A DNA stretch of 56,979 nucleotides from a virus, in the IMG/VR virus record IMGVR_UViG_3300042260_000461, positions 1 through 56,979 of that record, one strand, 5' to 3'. The position numbers and the translations under genes are program-made. The notes beneath the pieces were generated by a model. The model was not told where the DNA came from. It saw only the letters and a list, made by a program, of their open reading frames with translations, and did not search any database. This document shows, piece by piece, positions 41,758-48,699 of the stretch. Positions within the stretch are counted from its first letter, which is position 1. Each line of letters begins with the position of its first letter.

Positions 41758-42086
41758 ACCTGGACCTTCTGAGATGCGGCCCGGTACCGCAGATAACGGG
41801 AGTTGCGTGCGGTATCTGGCACACACTCAACCAGGCTCTGTGATCTCAAGAACAAAAGCGCCCAATCGACGCTCTTGGCACTTCGGCCAGTACCTTTGAC
41901 AATCTGCGCATGGGTAAAAAACATGCCGCGCTTGGACTGCAAGAACATCAAGACGACAGCCGTTGCGCTGCCCTCTCGAATGACGCCTGGCGGGCGCGGG
42001 TTGTAGCGGGGGACTTGAAGGCCGAGGCCTTGCTGGCGCTTCTCAGCAATCAAAGTCAACTGCGCGGCCATCCACATCGAACTCAT
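41754..42086 (-). CDS. Putative winged-helix regulator
   Basis: 110 residues, ATGA coupling to the preceding gene. The second half (AVVLMFLQSKRGMFFTHAQIVKGTGRSAKSVDWALLFLRSQSLVECV - SRYLRYRA) reads as a winged helix: helix, strand turn, recognition helix (GRSAKSVDWALLFL), wing. It precedes the replication initiator and could regulate replication genes or assist initiation. The first 40 residues are probably disordered. Confidence 0.6.
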   Translation of the reverse strand: MSSMWMAAQLTLIAEKRQQGLGLQVPRYNPRPPGVIREGSATAVVLMFLQSKRGMFFTHAQIVKGTGRSAKSVDWALLFLRSQSLVECVPDTARNSRYLRYRAASQKVQV

Positions 42087-42331
42087 CCGAGGTTTTCCCG
42101 AGATTCGTCGGATGGACCCATGGTGAGTGGACGTGTCATCCTTCGGACCATGGACAACTCGCCAAACACGGCTCGCTCGATCAGCATGCGCACGTACTCA
42201 GCCTTGGGTACGCCCATGCTCACGGCCATGGCGATCACCGCCTCGTTGAGTTCCTCGCTGACGGGGATGTCCAGGCGCGCAACCAGCTTGCCATCGGGGT
42301 TTGATCTGCCTGAGCGGCTTAACATCGTCAT
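42083..42331 (-). CDS. Ribbon-helix-helix DNA-binding protein
   Basis: 82 residues, GGAG upstream. KLVARLDIPVSEELNEAVIAMAVSMGVPKAEYVRMLIERAV is a ribbon-helix-helix core (a strand that binds the major groove, then two helices), as in Arc, Mnt and CopG. In the early minus-strand operon it may act as an auxiliary repressor like P22 Arc. The last 30 residues are basic. Confidence 0.75.
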   Translation of the reverse strand: MTMLSRSGRSNPDGKLVARLDIPVSEELNEAVIAMAVSMGVPKAEYVRMLIERAVFGELSMVRRMTRPLTMGPSDESRENLG

Positions 42332-42348
42332 AGCTGGGGGCTCCTACA

Positions 42349-42584
42349 TGTCTGAAATCTTTTGGTGGCAGGCAGCCGCGCTCTTTTGGGCGGCTGTCTG
42401 CTTCTTTCGGGTGGGCGCGATGACCAAGGGCATTGCGATGAACCGCCGCACGTGGCTTGAGATCGGGCAGGCGGCGCTCATCGTTGTGGCCCTCTTCGCG
42501 TTACTCACTGAGGGCGGCGGTTGCCGCTCCACGGGCACGTCGAGCCTTGAGCCCGCTGCGTGTGTTGGGGATGCGCAGTGCTGA
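42349..42584 (+). CDS. Possible small membrane protein, antisense to the Cro-like gene
   Basis: 78 residues if the ATG at 42349 is used. It has two candidate membrane segments (IFWWQAAALFWAAVCFF and AALIVVALFALL). Third positions are G/C-rich. The 3' part runs antisense to the Cro-like gene. No promoter is visible, and a short minus-strand frame of 45 codons competes for the same DNA (42344-42500). It may be real, for instance a lysogen membrane protein, but evidence is thin. Confidence 0.35.
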
Positions 42585-42776
42585 CGCCCGCTTGTCGTGC
42601 TTCTCGAACCAGTCGAGCAGCGGTTGAACGGTGTCCAGGCGTGGCGAACACAGTCCGGCATGGATGCGGCTCACGGTCGCTTGGGGGACCCCGCTCTCCT
42701 TAGCGATACGGTTGTGCTGGCCAGCGAGTTCGGACAGTCGCCTGCGCAGGTAGGTGTAGATCGGTTCTTTCTTCAT
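42501..42776 (-). CDS. Cro-like HTH regulator
   Basis: 91 residues. NRIAKESGVPQATVSRIHAG (about residues 22-41) is a classical Cro/CI helix-turn-helix. It has no dimerisation or peptidase domain, so it is of Cro size. First gene of the minus-strand early operon, divergent from the CI-like gene across operators at 42789-42842. The basic C-terminal half (SGLKARRARG) may add DNA contacts. Predicted to favour lytic growth by shutting off the repressor promoter. Confidence 0.75.
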   Translation of the reverse strand: MKKEPIYTYLRRRLSELAGQHNRIAKESGVPQATVSRIHAGLCSPRLDTVQPLLDWFEKHDKRASALRIPNTRSGLKARRARGAATAALSE

Positions 42777-42788
42777 GGCCTGCCTAGT

Positions 42789-42842
42789 GTATCCGTATCC
42801 GGATATTTAATCAACCACATCCGGATATCCATTTATGGAATC
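42789..42842. promoter_or_regulatory. Immunity operators between Cro-like and CI-like genes
   Basis: GTATCC-GTATCC-GGATAT (42789-42806) matches the phage operator at 11 of 12 arm bases. ATATCC-ATTTAT-GGAATC (42825-42842) is a weaker copy, with an extra ATCCGGAT palindrome at 42819-42826. This is the control switch of the two early operons. Confidence 0.75.
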
Positions 42843-42851
42843 ATTGACACC

Positions 42852-43331
42852 ATGGAATCTTTACGCCACCGACTCGCCCGCCTGATGCGGGAATACATGG
42901 ACACAACCATGGTGGACACCCAAACCAAGGTGTCGGCCAAGGCGGGTGTGTCGCAATCCACAGTTCAGCGTCTGCTGTCGCAAGACCAGTCCGCGACCGT
43001 GGACGTTCTGGAGTCCCTGGCCAAGGCGTTTGGCGTTAAAAGTGCGCATTACTTGCTGCTTGAGCGTGATGAGGCAAAACTTCTTTCACTTTGGGGAACT
43101 CTGAGCAACGAGGACCGGCAGACCGTTTTGGGCTTTATTCAAATGAAAGCCCAAACAAAAACCGTGCAAGATCTGGCAGCGCAACTCACCTTCGATTCCG
43201 GCAAGCCGGTGTCGCCTGAGTTGCGCGCTGCATCGAAACGGGCATCGGTACGTAAGCCGGGGTCTGACGCTCTGAGCAACCCAACAGATGACAAGGCACG
43301 ATCAACATCACGCGCAAGGCGCAAGGCTTGA
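42852..43331 (+). CDS. CI-like repressor
   Basis: 159 residues from ATG 42852. The N-terminal HTH is TKVSAKAGVSQSTVQRLLSQ (about residues 27-46), followed by a helical LESLAKAFGV unit as in Xre-type repressors. The rest is charged and ends in a basic tail (RSTSRARRKA). No Ser-Lys autocleavage peptidase, so RecA-triggered self-cleavage is not expected; induction may need an antirepressor or a host factor. Binds, by inference, ATATCC-N6-GGATAT. The start has no strong ribosome site, as with leaderless repressor mRNAs. Confidence 0.75.
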   Translation: MESLRHRLARLMREYMDTTMVDTQTKVSAKAGVSQSTVQRLLSQDQSATVDVLESLAKAFGVKSAHYLLLERDEAKLLSLWGTLSNEDRQTVLGFIQMKAQTKTVQDLAAQLTFDSGKPVSPELRAASKRASVRKPGSDALSNPTDDKARSTSRARRKA

Positions 43332-43614
43332 GACAGTCCACCAATTTCGACCAGACCCGGAGCGCATCAGGCGCATCCGCGACTGGCACCAGGCGCAAGT
43401 AACGTCTGAACAGATCTCGGTTGCCTGCCTGTCTATGAGCATCACCGACTGCGGGCATATCAACACCACCGGCCTGGCCATTGAGCCAGAGCATGCGTTG
43501 ATCTTCCTGGCAGAGTTGGAGTCGGTCTCCAACCAGCTGCGCGCATTCGTTGAAGCACGGCGACCGCTGACTGCCCCTGCGGCAGACATCCTGCCCTTCG
43601 AGCGCCGGGCCTGA
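43288..43614 (+). CDS. Hypothetical protein after the repressor
   Basis: 108 residues if ATG 43288 is used (it overlaps the repressor end by 44 nt); ATG 43435 gives a 60-residue form. No good ribosome site is near either. Contains PERIRRIRDWHQAQVTSEQISVACLSMSITDCGHINTTGLAIEPEHALIFLAELESVSNQL: mixed strands and a helix, no known motif. As partner of the repressor in one transcript it may modulate lysogeny. Confidence 0.5.
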   Translation: MTRHDQHHAQGARLETVHQFRPDPERIRRIRDWHQAQVTSEQISVACLSMSITDCGHINTTGLAIEPEHALIFLAELESVSNQLRAFVEARRPLTAPAADILPFERRA

Positions 43615-43666
43615 TCGCCCTCCCCCCCCATGATTGGGCGTTGCCGTGTCACCACGGCAGCGAAAA

Positions 43667-43703
43667 ATATCCGTTGACGAATATCCGGATATGGATATAT
43701 GAT
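43667..43703 (+). promoter_or_regulatory. Early plus-strand promoter with tandem operators
   Basis: -35 TTGACG (43674-43679), 18-bp spacer, -10 TATGAT (43698-43703). Two operators overlap it: ATATCC-GTTGAC-GAATAT (43667-43684) and ATATCC-GGATAT-GGATAT (43681-43698). Bound repressor would cover both boxes. A hairpin (43642-43659) upstream may end transcripts from the repressor. Confidence 0.8.
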
Positions 43704-43735
43704 CGGGGCGTCAGGAAATTTTTAAGGAGTCAGGA

Positions 43736-43999
43736 ATGAGAAACAGAGTCGCCATTGAAGCCCGCATGCTCCAGATCGACAACGCGATCAGGGGCTATCA
43801 GAACAACATCGCCGCTTGGAATCTTCGGATGAATGAATTTGGCGAGCAGTGGCAAAACATGATCGCCTGGGCGCAGCAGCAAGTGAACAGAGCGCAGGCC
43901 GAGCGTGGAATGCTGGAATGTGACCTTGATGAGGTTGCCTTTGCTGAAAGCCTCACCCAACAAGGCGGGACAGCGCTGTTCATCAGCAATCGCATTTGA
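43736..43999 (+). CDS. Early hypothetical protein, first gene of the operon
   Basis: 87 residues with AAGGAG before the ATG. Helical and Gln/Asn/Arg-rich (LQIDNAIRGYQNNIAAWNLRMNEFGEQWQNMIAWAQQQVNRAQAERGMLE), probably a short coiled coil. First product after the repressible promoter, hence likely made at once after infection; such proteins often target host enzymes. No homologue recognised. Confidence 0.6.
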   Translation: MRNRVAIEARMLQIDNAIRGYQNNIAAWNLRMNEFGEQWQNMIAWAQQQVNRAQAERGMLECDLDEVAFAESLTQQGGTALFISNRI

Positions 44000-44015
44000 C
44001 TTGCCCATAAATAAC

Positions 44016-44028
44016 CGCATCCGGATAT
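44016..44028 (+). promoter_or_regulatory. CGCATCCGGATAT box before a small membrane gene
   Basis: Lies 6 nt before ATG 44034. The same CGCATCCGGAT core recurs at 48931 and 55112, always just ahead of a start. It contains the ATCCGGAT palindrome and one GGATAT half-site of the operator but not the full 18-bp form. Confidence 0.5.
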
Positions 44029-44033
44029 TTACC

Positions 44034-44162
44034 ATGAACTTTGAAGAACAAATGAACCAAGGCGGCCCGCTCTTCTGGGCTGTGACCGTGGCCAGCGCCA
44101 GCGTGGCGTACCTGGCCTTGTGGGCTGTGATGGCCCTGCCTGATGTCCTGGGGGTCGCATGA
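44034..44162 (+). CDS. 42-residue membrane peptide
   Basis: MNFEEQMNQGGPLFWAVTVA onward, with one long hydrophobic segment (LFWAVTVASASVAYLALWAVMALP). No ribosome site besides the CGCATCCGGAT box, and the next ATG overlaps its stop (ATGA). Probably an inner-membrane peptide of unknown function. Confidence 0.5.
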   Translation: MNFEEQMNQGGPLFWAVTVASASVAYLALWAVMALPDVLGVA

Positions 44163-44356
44163 GCCAAGTCACTCACCTGAGAAAGCCCGACTGGACGGGC
44201 ACCTACTGCAACACAAAGGCAAAAGGCCAAATCCGCACCACGGGCACGCCAACAGCCGCCGAATGCACACGGTGCCGCAAAGCAGCAGGGCTGGGGAAAT
44301 ACAACGCACTAGAAGCCCTGGCCGGGATCGTGAAGGTGCAAGGAGCAGTGGCATGA
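44159..44356 (+). CDS. Small basic protein with Cys pair
   Basis: 65 residues, ATGA coupling on both sides. Basic N-terminal half with Cys17, and ECTRCRKAAG (CxxC) in the middle, a half zinc-ribbon pattern, so metal binding would need a dimer or a partner. It is one of a run of tiny early genes. Confidence 0.55.
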   Translation: MSQVTHLRKPDWTGTYCNTKAKGQIRTTGTPTAAECTRCRKAAGLGKYNALEALAGIVKVQGAVA

Positions 44357-44769
44357 AAACGATGACCGTCGAACAATTCCATGCCGCCTGCAAGGCTCAG
44401 GGCGTAAGCCACCACCTCGATACGGCCCTTGTGTGCCCAATGTGCAAGACGGTGCAATCTGCCCGCGACTTCATTGCTGCCGGTGCCGGTGCCGATTTTG
44501 AGTCCGTCGAGAAGTACCTTGGCTTTTCATGTGTTGGCCGCTTCACGGGTGCGGGCTCGCCGCGCCACAAAAAACCCGATGGCCAGCCGTGCAACTGGAC
44601 ACTCGGCGGCCTGTTCAGGCTTCACACGCTTGAAGTCGTTACGCCGGATGGCAAACACCACCCGAGCTTTGAACTGGCAACGCCAGAGCAAGCGCAAGAG
44701 CACGCCAAAGCAAAGACGCTCGTTGTTCAACGCCTTCCATCTGACGACACGGAAGGGGGTGGACTGTGA
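44353..44769 (+). CDS. Conserved phage protein with zinc-binding Cys residues
   Basis: 138 residues. The order VCPMCKTVQSARDFIAAGAG - VEKYLGFSCVGRFTGAGSPR - GQPCNWTLGGLFRLHTLEVV suggests a compact domain built around four Cys. It resembles a phage hypothetical family of unassigned role often seen near SSB and recombination genes. Coupled to both neighbours. Confidence 0.6.
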   Translation: MKTMTVEQFHAACKAQGVSHHLDTALVCPMCKTVQSARDFIAAGAGADFESVEKYLGFSCVGRFTGAGSPRHKKPDGQPCNWTLGGLFRLHTLEVVTPDGKHHPSFELATPEQAQEHAKAKTLVVQRLPSDDTEGGGL

Positions 44770-45197
44770 GCAATCTACCTTTACCCGGTCGGATCTATTT
44801 CCGAGCAAACGGCGAGGCCAACAGCTACTCGTTGATCGACCATAACCTCATCAAGTGGGTTATGGCGCTACTGGTCAACGGTGAACACACAACTGCTAGG
44901 CAGGGTGAAATCATGGAGCGCATGGCGGCGTGCTGGAACGCCTGTGCGGGAATCCCAACCGAGGAACTGGAGATCATCGCTGACGCTGACGAGACATTCA
45001 CAACCGTGCACAACCGCTGCATAGACCAGCGCGACGAACTGCTGGCGGCGCTGCTTGCCGCACTGAAGTACGCAAAGCCGGTGATGGAGCGAGAGAAAAA
45101 AAGCCCATCAAACGCTCAGTGGATGGTCGAAGCGGTCATGCAGGAAGAAACGTTCATCAACGCCGCCATCGCCAAAGTGAAAGGCGGTGCAGCATGA
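44766..45197 (+). CDS. Hypothetical early protein
   Basis: 143 residues, GTG start in GTGA coupling. The second half is helical, with MERMAACWNACAGIPTEELE in the middle, a pattern common in phage early proteins that carry RMxACWNAC, and it ends in charged helices. Function unknown. Confidence 0.55.
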   Translation: MSNLPLPGRIYFRANGEANSYSLIDHNLIKWVMALLVNGEHTTARQGEIMERMAACWNACAGIPTEELEIIADADETFTTVHNRCIDQRDELLAALLAALKYAKPVMEREKKSPSNAQWMVEAVMQEETFINAAIAKVKGGAA

Positions 45198-45430
45198 GCA
45201 CACAACGCATCACCCCCTACGACACCGGCAAAGTAAAGATCGGTTGCCACTACCAGCCAAAGCGCCGCATCGACATGAGCGGCGACATGGAGCGACTGCA
45301 ATCGGCCTTGCTTGGCCAACGTGGTCCCCGCCTCGACATCGACATACGCCAGATCCTGGAGCGCACCAGCTGGGCCGCCTCCGCCTTCATCGCTTTCATC
45401 ACCATTCTCATCATCATCAAACCGCAGTAA
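45194..45430 (+). CDS. Small C-tail membrane protein
   Basis: 78 residues, ATGA coupling. Soluble basic N-terminal half and a single C-terminal membrane segment (AASAFIAFITILIIIKPQ), that is, a tail-anchored inner-membrane protein. It has no signal peptide. Role unknown; could be a superinfection or host-shut-off factor. Confidence 0.55.
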   Translation: MSTQRITPYDTGKVKIGCHYQPKRRIDMSGDMERLQSALLGQRGPRLDIDIRQILERTSWAASAFIAFITILIIIKPQ

Positions 45431-45432
45431 CC

Positions 45433-45762
45433 ATGAAAACCAAGCTCGCCAAAGGGACGCCATGGCCCCACAAGAAAGCCAGTACCAAACAAAACGTGAA
45501 CCTGGACGCCGTGCAAAAGTGCGCCGACCCGTACAAGCCTGAGCGGGTCATCCTGCAACACAAGTACGACGAACTGTTTGCCAACGTCAAGGAGGGCGAC
45601 TGCTTCCGGTGCCCTGATGACAAGACCATGGCCGCCATTGCCCGCGCCTTGCGCATGCACCTCAAGCGCAGGGGCTGGGGCTGTGTCGTGCGCCAGCAAG
45701 CCAAGACCGAAGACGGTGTGCATCGCGTGTGGGCGCTCAAGATCTTCAAGGGGGCCGCATGA
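45433..45762 (+). CDS. Hypothetical early protein, basic
   Basis: 109 residues. Strongly basic N-terminal third (KTKLAKGTPWPHKKASTKQN) and a compact C-terminal domain with GDCFRCPDDKTMAAIARALRMHLKRRGWGCVVRQQ - GVHRVWALKIF. The layout (basic tail, helix, two strands) resembles small nucleic-acid-binding domains. No family assigned. Confidence 0.55.
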   Translation: MKTKLAKGTPWPHKKASTKQNVNLDAVQKCADPYKPERVILQHKYDELFANVKEGDCFRCPDDKTMAAIARALRMHLKRRGWGCVVRQQAKTEDGVHRVWALKIFKGAA

Positions 45763-45911
45763 AGCGTTTGCTGTCCACCCCATACCTGGAAGTGCGATGG
45801 GAGCCGCGCTGGCCTGCCCTGGCCATCGGCTTCTATGGCGGCAAGAACGTCCGGCGAGTTTTCGTTGTGCTGGTCAGCCCGCTCGTGATCTTGGTCGGGA
45901 GGCAAGCATGA
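45759..45911 (+). CDS. 50-residue membrane-associated peptide
   Basis: ATGA coupling to both neighbours. Basic N-terminus and one hydrophobic stretch (RVFVVLVSPLVILVG) at the C-terminus. Too short for family assignment. Confidence 0.5.
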   Translation: MKRLLSTPYLEVRWEPRWPALAIGFYGGKNVRRVFVVLVSPLVILVGRQA

Positions 45912-46207
45912 ATTGCTGCGACGAATACGGCGACTGCCGCCAGGGGCGCAACTGCCCTGCAAGAGCGCAAGCATGCAAACACTGCCATGGCATCGGATAT
46001 GACGCCAGTGGTCTCGCTTGTACCTGCACAGGGCCTGCAAAGGTGGCCAGAGTAAAAAACCGCCACCATGCTAAGGCCCCATTGCCTAACAACATGTGGC
46101 GCGCCTACATGCGGCACCTGGCCAAGTGGATGCTGATCGTTTGGGCGCTATTGATCTCTGTGCCCATGATCGTGTCGCTGACCTCGATGGCAAAGGGGGT
46201 TGCATGA
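45908..46207 (+). CDS. Cys-rich tail-anchored membrane protein
   Basis: 99 residues. The first 45 have nine Cys (CC-x6-C-x5-C-x6-CxxC-x12-CxC-like spacing), a zinc-finger-like knot. The C-terminal part has a membrane segment (MLIVWALLISVPMIVSLTSM). A cytoplasmic zinc domain held at the membrane is predicted; function unknown. Confidence 0.55.
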   Translation: MNCCDEYGDCRQGRNCPARAQACKHCHGIGYDASGLACTCTGPAKVARVKNRHHAKAPLPNNMWRAYMRHLAKWMLIVWALLISVPMIVSLTSMAKGVA

Positions 46208-46395
46208 CCGCCCTACCCTATGACGTGACCCGGTGCAGGCCTCAAGCGACCAGCATCCAGTGCGCCAACTGCAAGCGCTGGGCAGATCATCCCGAACAAG
46301 TCTTCGGAAACGTCACGCCCCTTGTCAACGCATCCAGTCCGCGAGATCCGGCATGCGTGTACGTGCCCATCAGCCTGATCCCGGAGGCTGCATGA
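46204..46395 (+). CDS. Small Cys-containing protein
   Basis: 63 residues, ATGA coupling. Contains QCANCKRW (CxxC), an upstream Cys (TRCRP) and a downstream PACVYV. The four Cys could bind one zinc. No homologue recognised. Confidence 0.55.
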   Translation: MTALPYDVTRCRPQATSIQCANCKRWADHPEQVFGNVTPLVNASSPRDPACVYVPISLIPEAA

Positions 46396-46571
46396 GCTTC
46401 GTCAACAAGAGACTTGGCCTGCAAAAAGCATCGCCCAACGGACACCCGTTCAAGCTGTGCGCCAAGTGCGAGGAAAAGAAACCGCCAGAAGGTGGGGCAG
46501 ACATGGGCCGAGGCCGGTGGATCTGCGCCGCATGCTGGACGCTGCGAGCCATACGGAGGCCCAACAAATGA
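46392..46571 (+). CDS. Small zinc-ribbon protein
   Basis: 59 residues with KLCAKCEEKKPPEGGADMGRGRWICAACWTLR: a CxxC and a CxxC separated by 20 residues, the minimal form of a zinc ribbon. Coupled to neighbours. Could bind nucleic acid or host RNA polymerase. Confidence 0.6.
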   Translation: MSFVNKRLGLQKASPNGHPFKLCAKCEEKKPPEGGADMGRGRWICAACWTLRAIRRPNK

Positions 46572-47074
46572 ACATCGATGCAGACATCCGAAACTTGGCC
46601 AAGTGGCTCAACGAGGAACAAACCGCGCCCATAGACCGCCAAGCCTTGGCCAGGTTATTGGCCTGGGCTCAGATGGCCGACAAACCAGCAGCATGGGTGT
46701 TACCCGAGTTCTTCGAGGGCATCACCAAGGCCGGGTGCTGGACTGCCTACGCTGGCGATGGATCAGCCGCCGCTGACGGGGTAAAGCGCATTCCCCTCTA
46801 CCGTGGCGCGCTGACTGGTGGCGACGAGCGCAGACACATCATCTGCCTTTGCCCAGACTGCGCGAAGCCAGCACAGCCAAGCAAGCCGCTGACATTCCCG
46901 GAAGAGGCCAAGGCCTTCAAAGCCTGGTTCGATGCCTGGTACATCGGTGATGGCGAGCAAGGCGAAGCCATCCCAGGGCAGTCAGACCCGCATTTTCTGA
47001 CCTACATCGATCAGTACACCCTGGGTTTCGGTGCTTGGATGGCCGCCAAGCATGCGGCTAAGGCGGGCGTGTGA
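46568..47074 (+). CDS. Hypothetical early protein with central Cys pair
   Basis: 168 residues. Helical N-terminus (IRNLAKWLNEEQTAPIDRQALARLLAWAQ), a middle Trp/Tyr-rich part with CLCPDCAKP and a helical C-terminus (FGAWMAAKHAAKAG). The pattern is common in phage early proteins of unknown role. ATGA coupling on the left. Confidence 0.55.
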   Translation: MNIDADIRNLAKWLNEEQTAPIDRQALARLLAWAQMADKPAAWVLPEFFEGITKAGCWTAYAGDGSAAADGVKRIPLYRGALTGGDERRHIICLCPDCAKPAQPSKPLTFPEEAKAFKAWFDAWYIGDGEQGEAIPGQSDPHFLTYIDQYTLGFGAWMAAKHAAKAGV

Positions 47075-47385
47075 ACGCCAGCGAACCAGGCAGCAAGGAC
47101 TGGTGGCGCGTGGTGCAAACCATGCCGCCCGAAGAGGCCTTGATCTGCCTAAATGACTACCGCGCAGCGCTGGTCATCTACAACATCGGCCACCCCCAGT
47201 ACATCACCGCAGCCGCGATGCTGGTCAAGGTCAACGCCGAGATCAAACGATTCAACCGAGTCATCGACAACGGACGCTGGTACCGGGCATGCAAGAACGT
47301 GCTACCGCCCGAGCAGTTTGATGCCGTGCTGATGGAAAAACGCCGCCTGGAGGACCAGGCAATAGGACCTGTAAAGACCTTATGA
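47071..47385 (+). CDS. Hypothetical early protein
   Basis: 104 residues, GTG start (GTGA coupling). Helical with KDWWRVVQTMPPEEALICLNDYRAALVIYN and a second helix with KVNAEIKRFNRVIDNGRWYRAC. No metal or enzyme motif. Unknown. Confidence 0.5.
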   Translation: MNASEPGSKDWWRVVQTMPPEEALICLNDYRAALVIYNIGHPQYITAAAMLVKVNAEIKRFNRVIDNGRWYRACKNVLPPEQFDAVLMEKRRLEDQAIGPVKTL

Positions 47386-47507
47386 AATCCCTTCTCGCAT
47401 TCCTGGCCATCGTTGCCGCCATCTTCGGTGGCATCTACATCAAGTCTTGGCAGTGCCAAGAACTTTTCCCGCACGCCAACCAGGTGGCGTGCCTCTTCTG
47501 GAAGTGA
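47382..47507 (+). CDS. 41-residue membrane peptide
   Basis: MKSLLAFLAIVAAIFGGIYI followed by a short tail with two Cys. Coupled to the preceding stop (ATGA). One signal-anchor-like segment; the tail would lie in the periplasm. No family recognised. Confidence 0.5.
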   Translation: MKSLLAFLAIVAAIFGGIYIKSWQCQELFPHANQVACLFWK

Positions 47508-47510
47508 CCC

Positions 47511-47750
47511 ATGCAAATCATCGTTTACACCAAAGACCACTGCCCTAACTGCACAACGGCAAAGCAGCTGCTGGCCGCCAAAGGCCTGCCGTTTGAAGAG
47601 CGCGACATCGATGTGCCGCTCTGGTTTGAGACCTTGAACATGCTGTACCCCGAGGCCCGCCAGATGCCGCAGATCTTCATCGATGGCCAGCGTGTCGGGG
47701 GCTTGGCTGGGCTCCAAGCAGCGCTCAAGCAACTGGAGGCGCAGTCGTGA
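47511..47750 (+). CDS. Glutaredoxin/NrdH-like redox protein
   Basis: 79 residues. Thioredoxin-fold glutaredoxin: strand IIVYTKDHCPNC with redox Cys11 and Cys14, FEERDID, then MPQIFIDGQRVGGLAGLQAAL with the cis-Pro and the GG motif. Reduces protein disulfides or serves ribonucleotide reductase; phages use such proteins to sustain dNTP supply. No reductase gene lies in the window, so it would serve the host enzyme. Confidence 0.88.
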   Translation: MQIIVYTKDHCPNCTTAKQLLAAKGLPFEERDIDVPLWFETLNMLYPEARQMPQIFIDGQRVGGLAGLQAALKQLEAQS

Positions 47751-47836
47751 TCGCTTTCATCGCTGGCTTGTTCATCGGGGCCATGCTGGGCATGTTGACC
47801 GCTGCCCTGTGCGTGATCTCCAAGACCGACGACTGA
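47747..47836 (+). CDS. 29-residue membrane peptide, DUF3789-like
   Basis: MIAFIAGLFIGAMLGMLTAA onward; GTG start overlapping the glutaredoxin stop. The glycine-zipper membrane segment followed by a short Cys-containing tail (LCVISKTDD) matches the DUF3789 type of tiny phage membrane protein. Function unknown. Confidence 0.6.
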   Translation: MIAFIAGLFIGAMLGMLTAALCVISKTDD

Positions 47837-47902
47837 CGCCCATGGACTGGTGCCAAGCTGCGCAGAATCACGCTCATCCCAGCGTGACGCACCGACCCAC
47901 AG

Positions 47903-48307
47903 ATGTACCGCAGACCGCCCAAGAAAAGCCCCTACGGCAACCCCGTTGCCAAGGCCATCATCAAGCAGGAACTGACCAGCCAGATCCTGGACCACAAGAT
48001 CCGCCTGTACATCATGCAGGCCGGAGAGCCGTGCGATGCCCTGATGGAAGCCACGGGGGTTTCCATGGCCATGGTGGGCTACGCCGCAGAACTGGAAGCC
48101 GCCAAGCCTGGCAGCAAGTTCAGCCGCGAGGACCCCAAACTACGCATCCTTCGCGGTGGGCTGTCCGCCTGCCAGCAAATGCTGCTGGCCAACCGCTGGG
48201 ACCCGTTGCAGGCCACATCCATTGCCATGGGCATCGATGCCACCGTCGAGCTTGTCCCCCTTGTGAGCCCCGAAAGCCTGGCCGAAGCCATGCGCGCCCT
48301 CTCCTAA
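47903..48307 (+). CDS. Hypothetical early protein
   Basis: 134 residues, ATG 47903. Basic N-terminus (YRRPPKKSPYGNPVAKAIIK) then helical regions with cysteines (GEPCDALMEATGVS, LSACQQMLLANRWDP). A helix-turn-helix-like core (VSMAMVGYAAELEAA) is possible but weak. Ends just before a hairpin and the second early promoter, so it closes the first early unit. Confidence 0.55.
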   Translation: MYRRPPKKSPYGNPVAKAIIKQELTSQILDHKIRLYIMQAGEPCDALMEATGVSMAMVGYAAELEAAKPGSKFSREDPKLRILRGGLSACQQMLLANRWDPLQATSIAMGIDATVELVPLVSPESLAEAMRALS

Positions 48308-48326
48308 CTGTCACCTGTGTTGCAAA

Positions 48327-48346
48327 GACCGCAATTTTTTGCGGTC
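48327..48346 (+). terminator. Palindromic hairpin closing the first early unit
   Basis: GACCGCAA / TTGCGGTC with a TTTT loop; the stem is perfect. No T-run follows, so termination is probably partial. It lies between the stop at 48307 and the second early promoter. Confidence 0.5.
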
Positions 48347-48362
48347 GATTATCCATATATGG

Positions 48363-48391
48363 TTGCATTGATATCCGTATGCGGATATGAT
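48363..48391 (+). promoter_or_regulatory. Second early promoter with embedded operator
   Basis: -35 TTGCAT (48363-48368), 17-bp spacer, -10 TATGAT (48386-48391). The operator ATATCC-GTATGC-GGATAT (48371-48388) fills the spacer and overlaps the -10; its arms extend to a perfect ATATCCG/CGGATAT palindrome. The leader is nearly the same as at 43704-43735. Confidence 0.8.
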
Positions 48392-48429
48392 TGAGCCGTA
48401 GTCAGGAACTTTTATAGGAGTCAGGAACC

Positions 48430-48699
48430 ATGAACCAAGCCCAAATCGAAGCACTGGCCAACGCCAATGCCTTCCTCAACAACGCAGGCCTGCCGCTCAT
48501 TCAAGAGCGGATCGTGCAAGTCCAAGTCAGGAACGTGTACGGCAAAGCCACCGTTTACCCCGCCAACGAAACCGCCGAGTTCTTCGCGGCCATCGCCGGA
48601 ACCAAAACCCTCGCGCCAGTTGTCCTGGCCTACGCCAGACGGTTGGGCTTCGACATCAAGCAAGTCGAGGCCTACCAACTGGATGAGGTGGCCGCATGA
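48430..48699 (+). CDS. Hypothetical recombination-operon protein
   Basis: 89 residues with AGGAG upstream in a leader shared with 43736. Has IQERIVQVQVRNVYGKATVYPANETAEFFAAIAGTKTLAPVVLAYARRLGF, a beta-hairpin then helix; short phage proteins of this type occur ahead of recT-like genes. Unknown function. Confidence 0.6.
   Translation: MNQAQIEALANANAFLNNAGLPLIQERIVQVQVRNVYGKATVYPANETAEFFAAIAGTKTLAPVVLAYARRLGFDIKQVEAYQLDEVAA

Noticed and set aside
42344-42661. Minus-strand frame between the Cro-like and ribbon-helix-helix genes
   Set aside because: No convincing start, poor codon use and mostly overlapping the Cro-like gene; the plus-strand membrane-protein frame there is slightly better but still weak.
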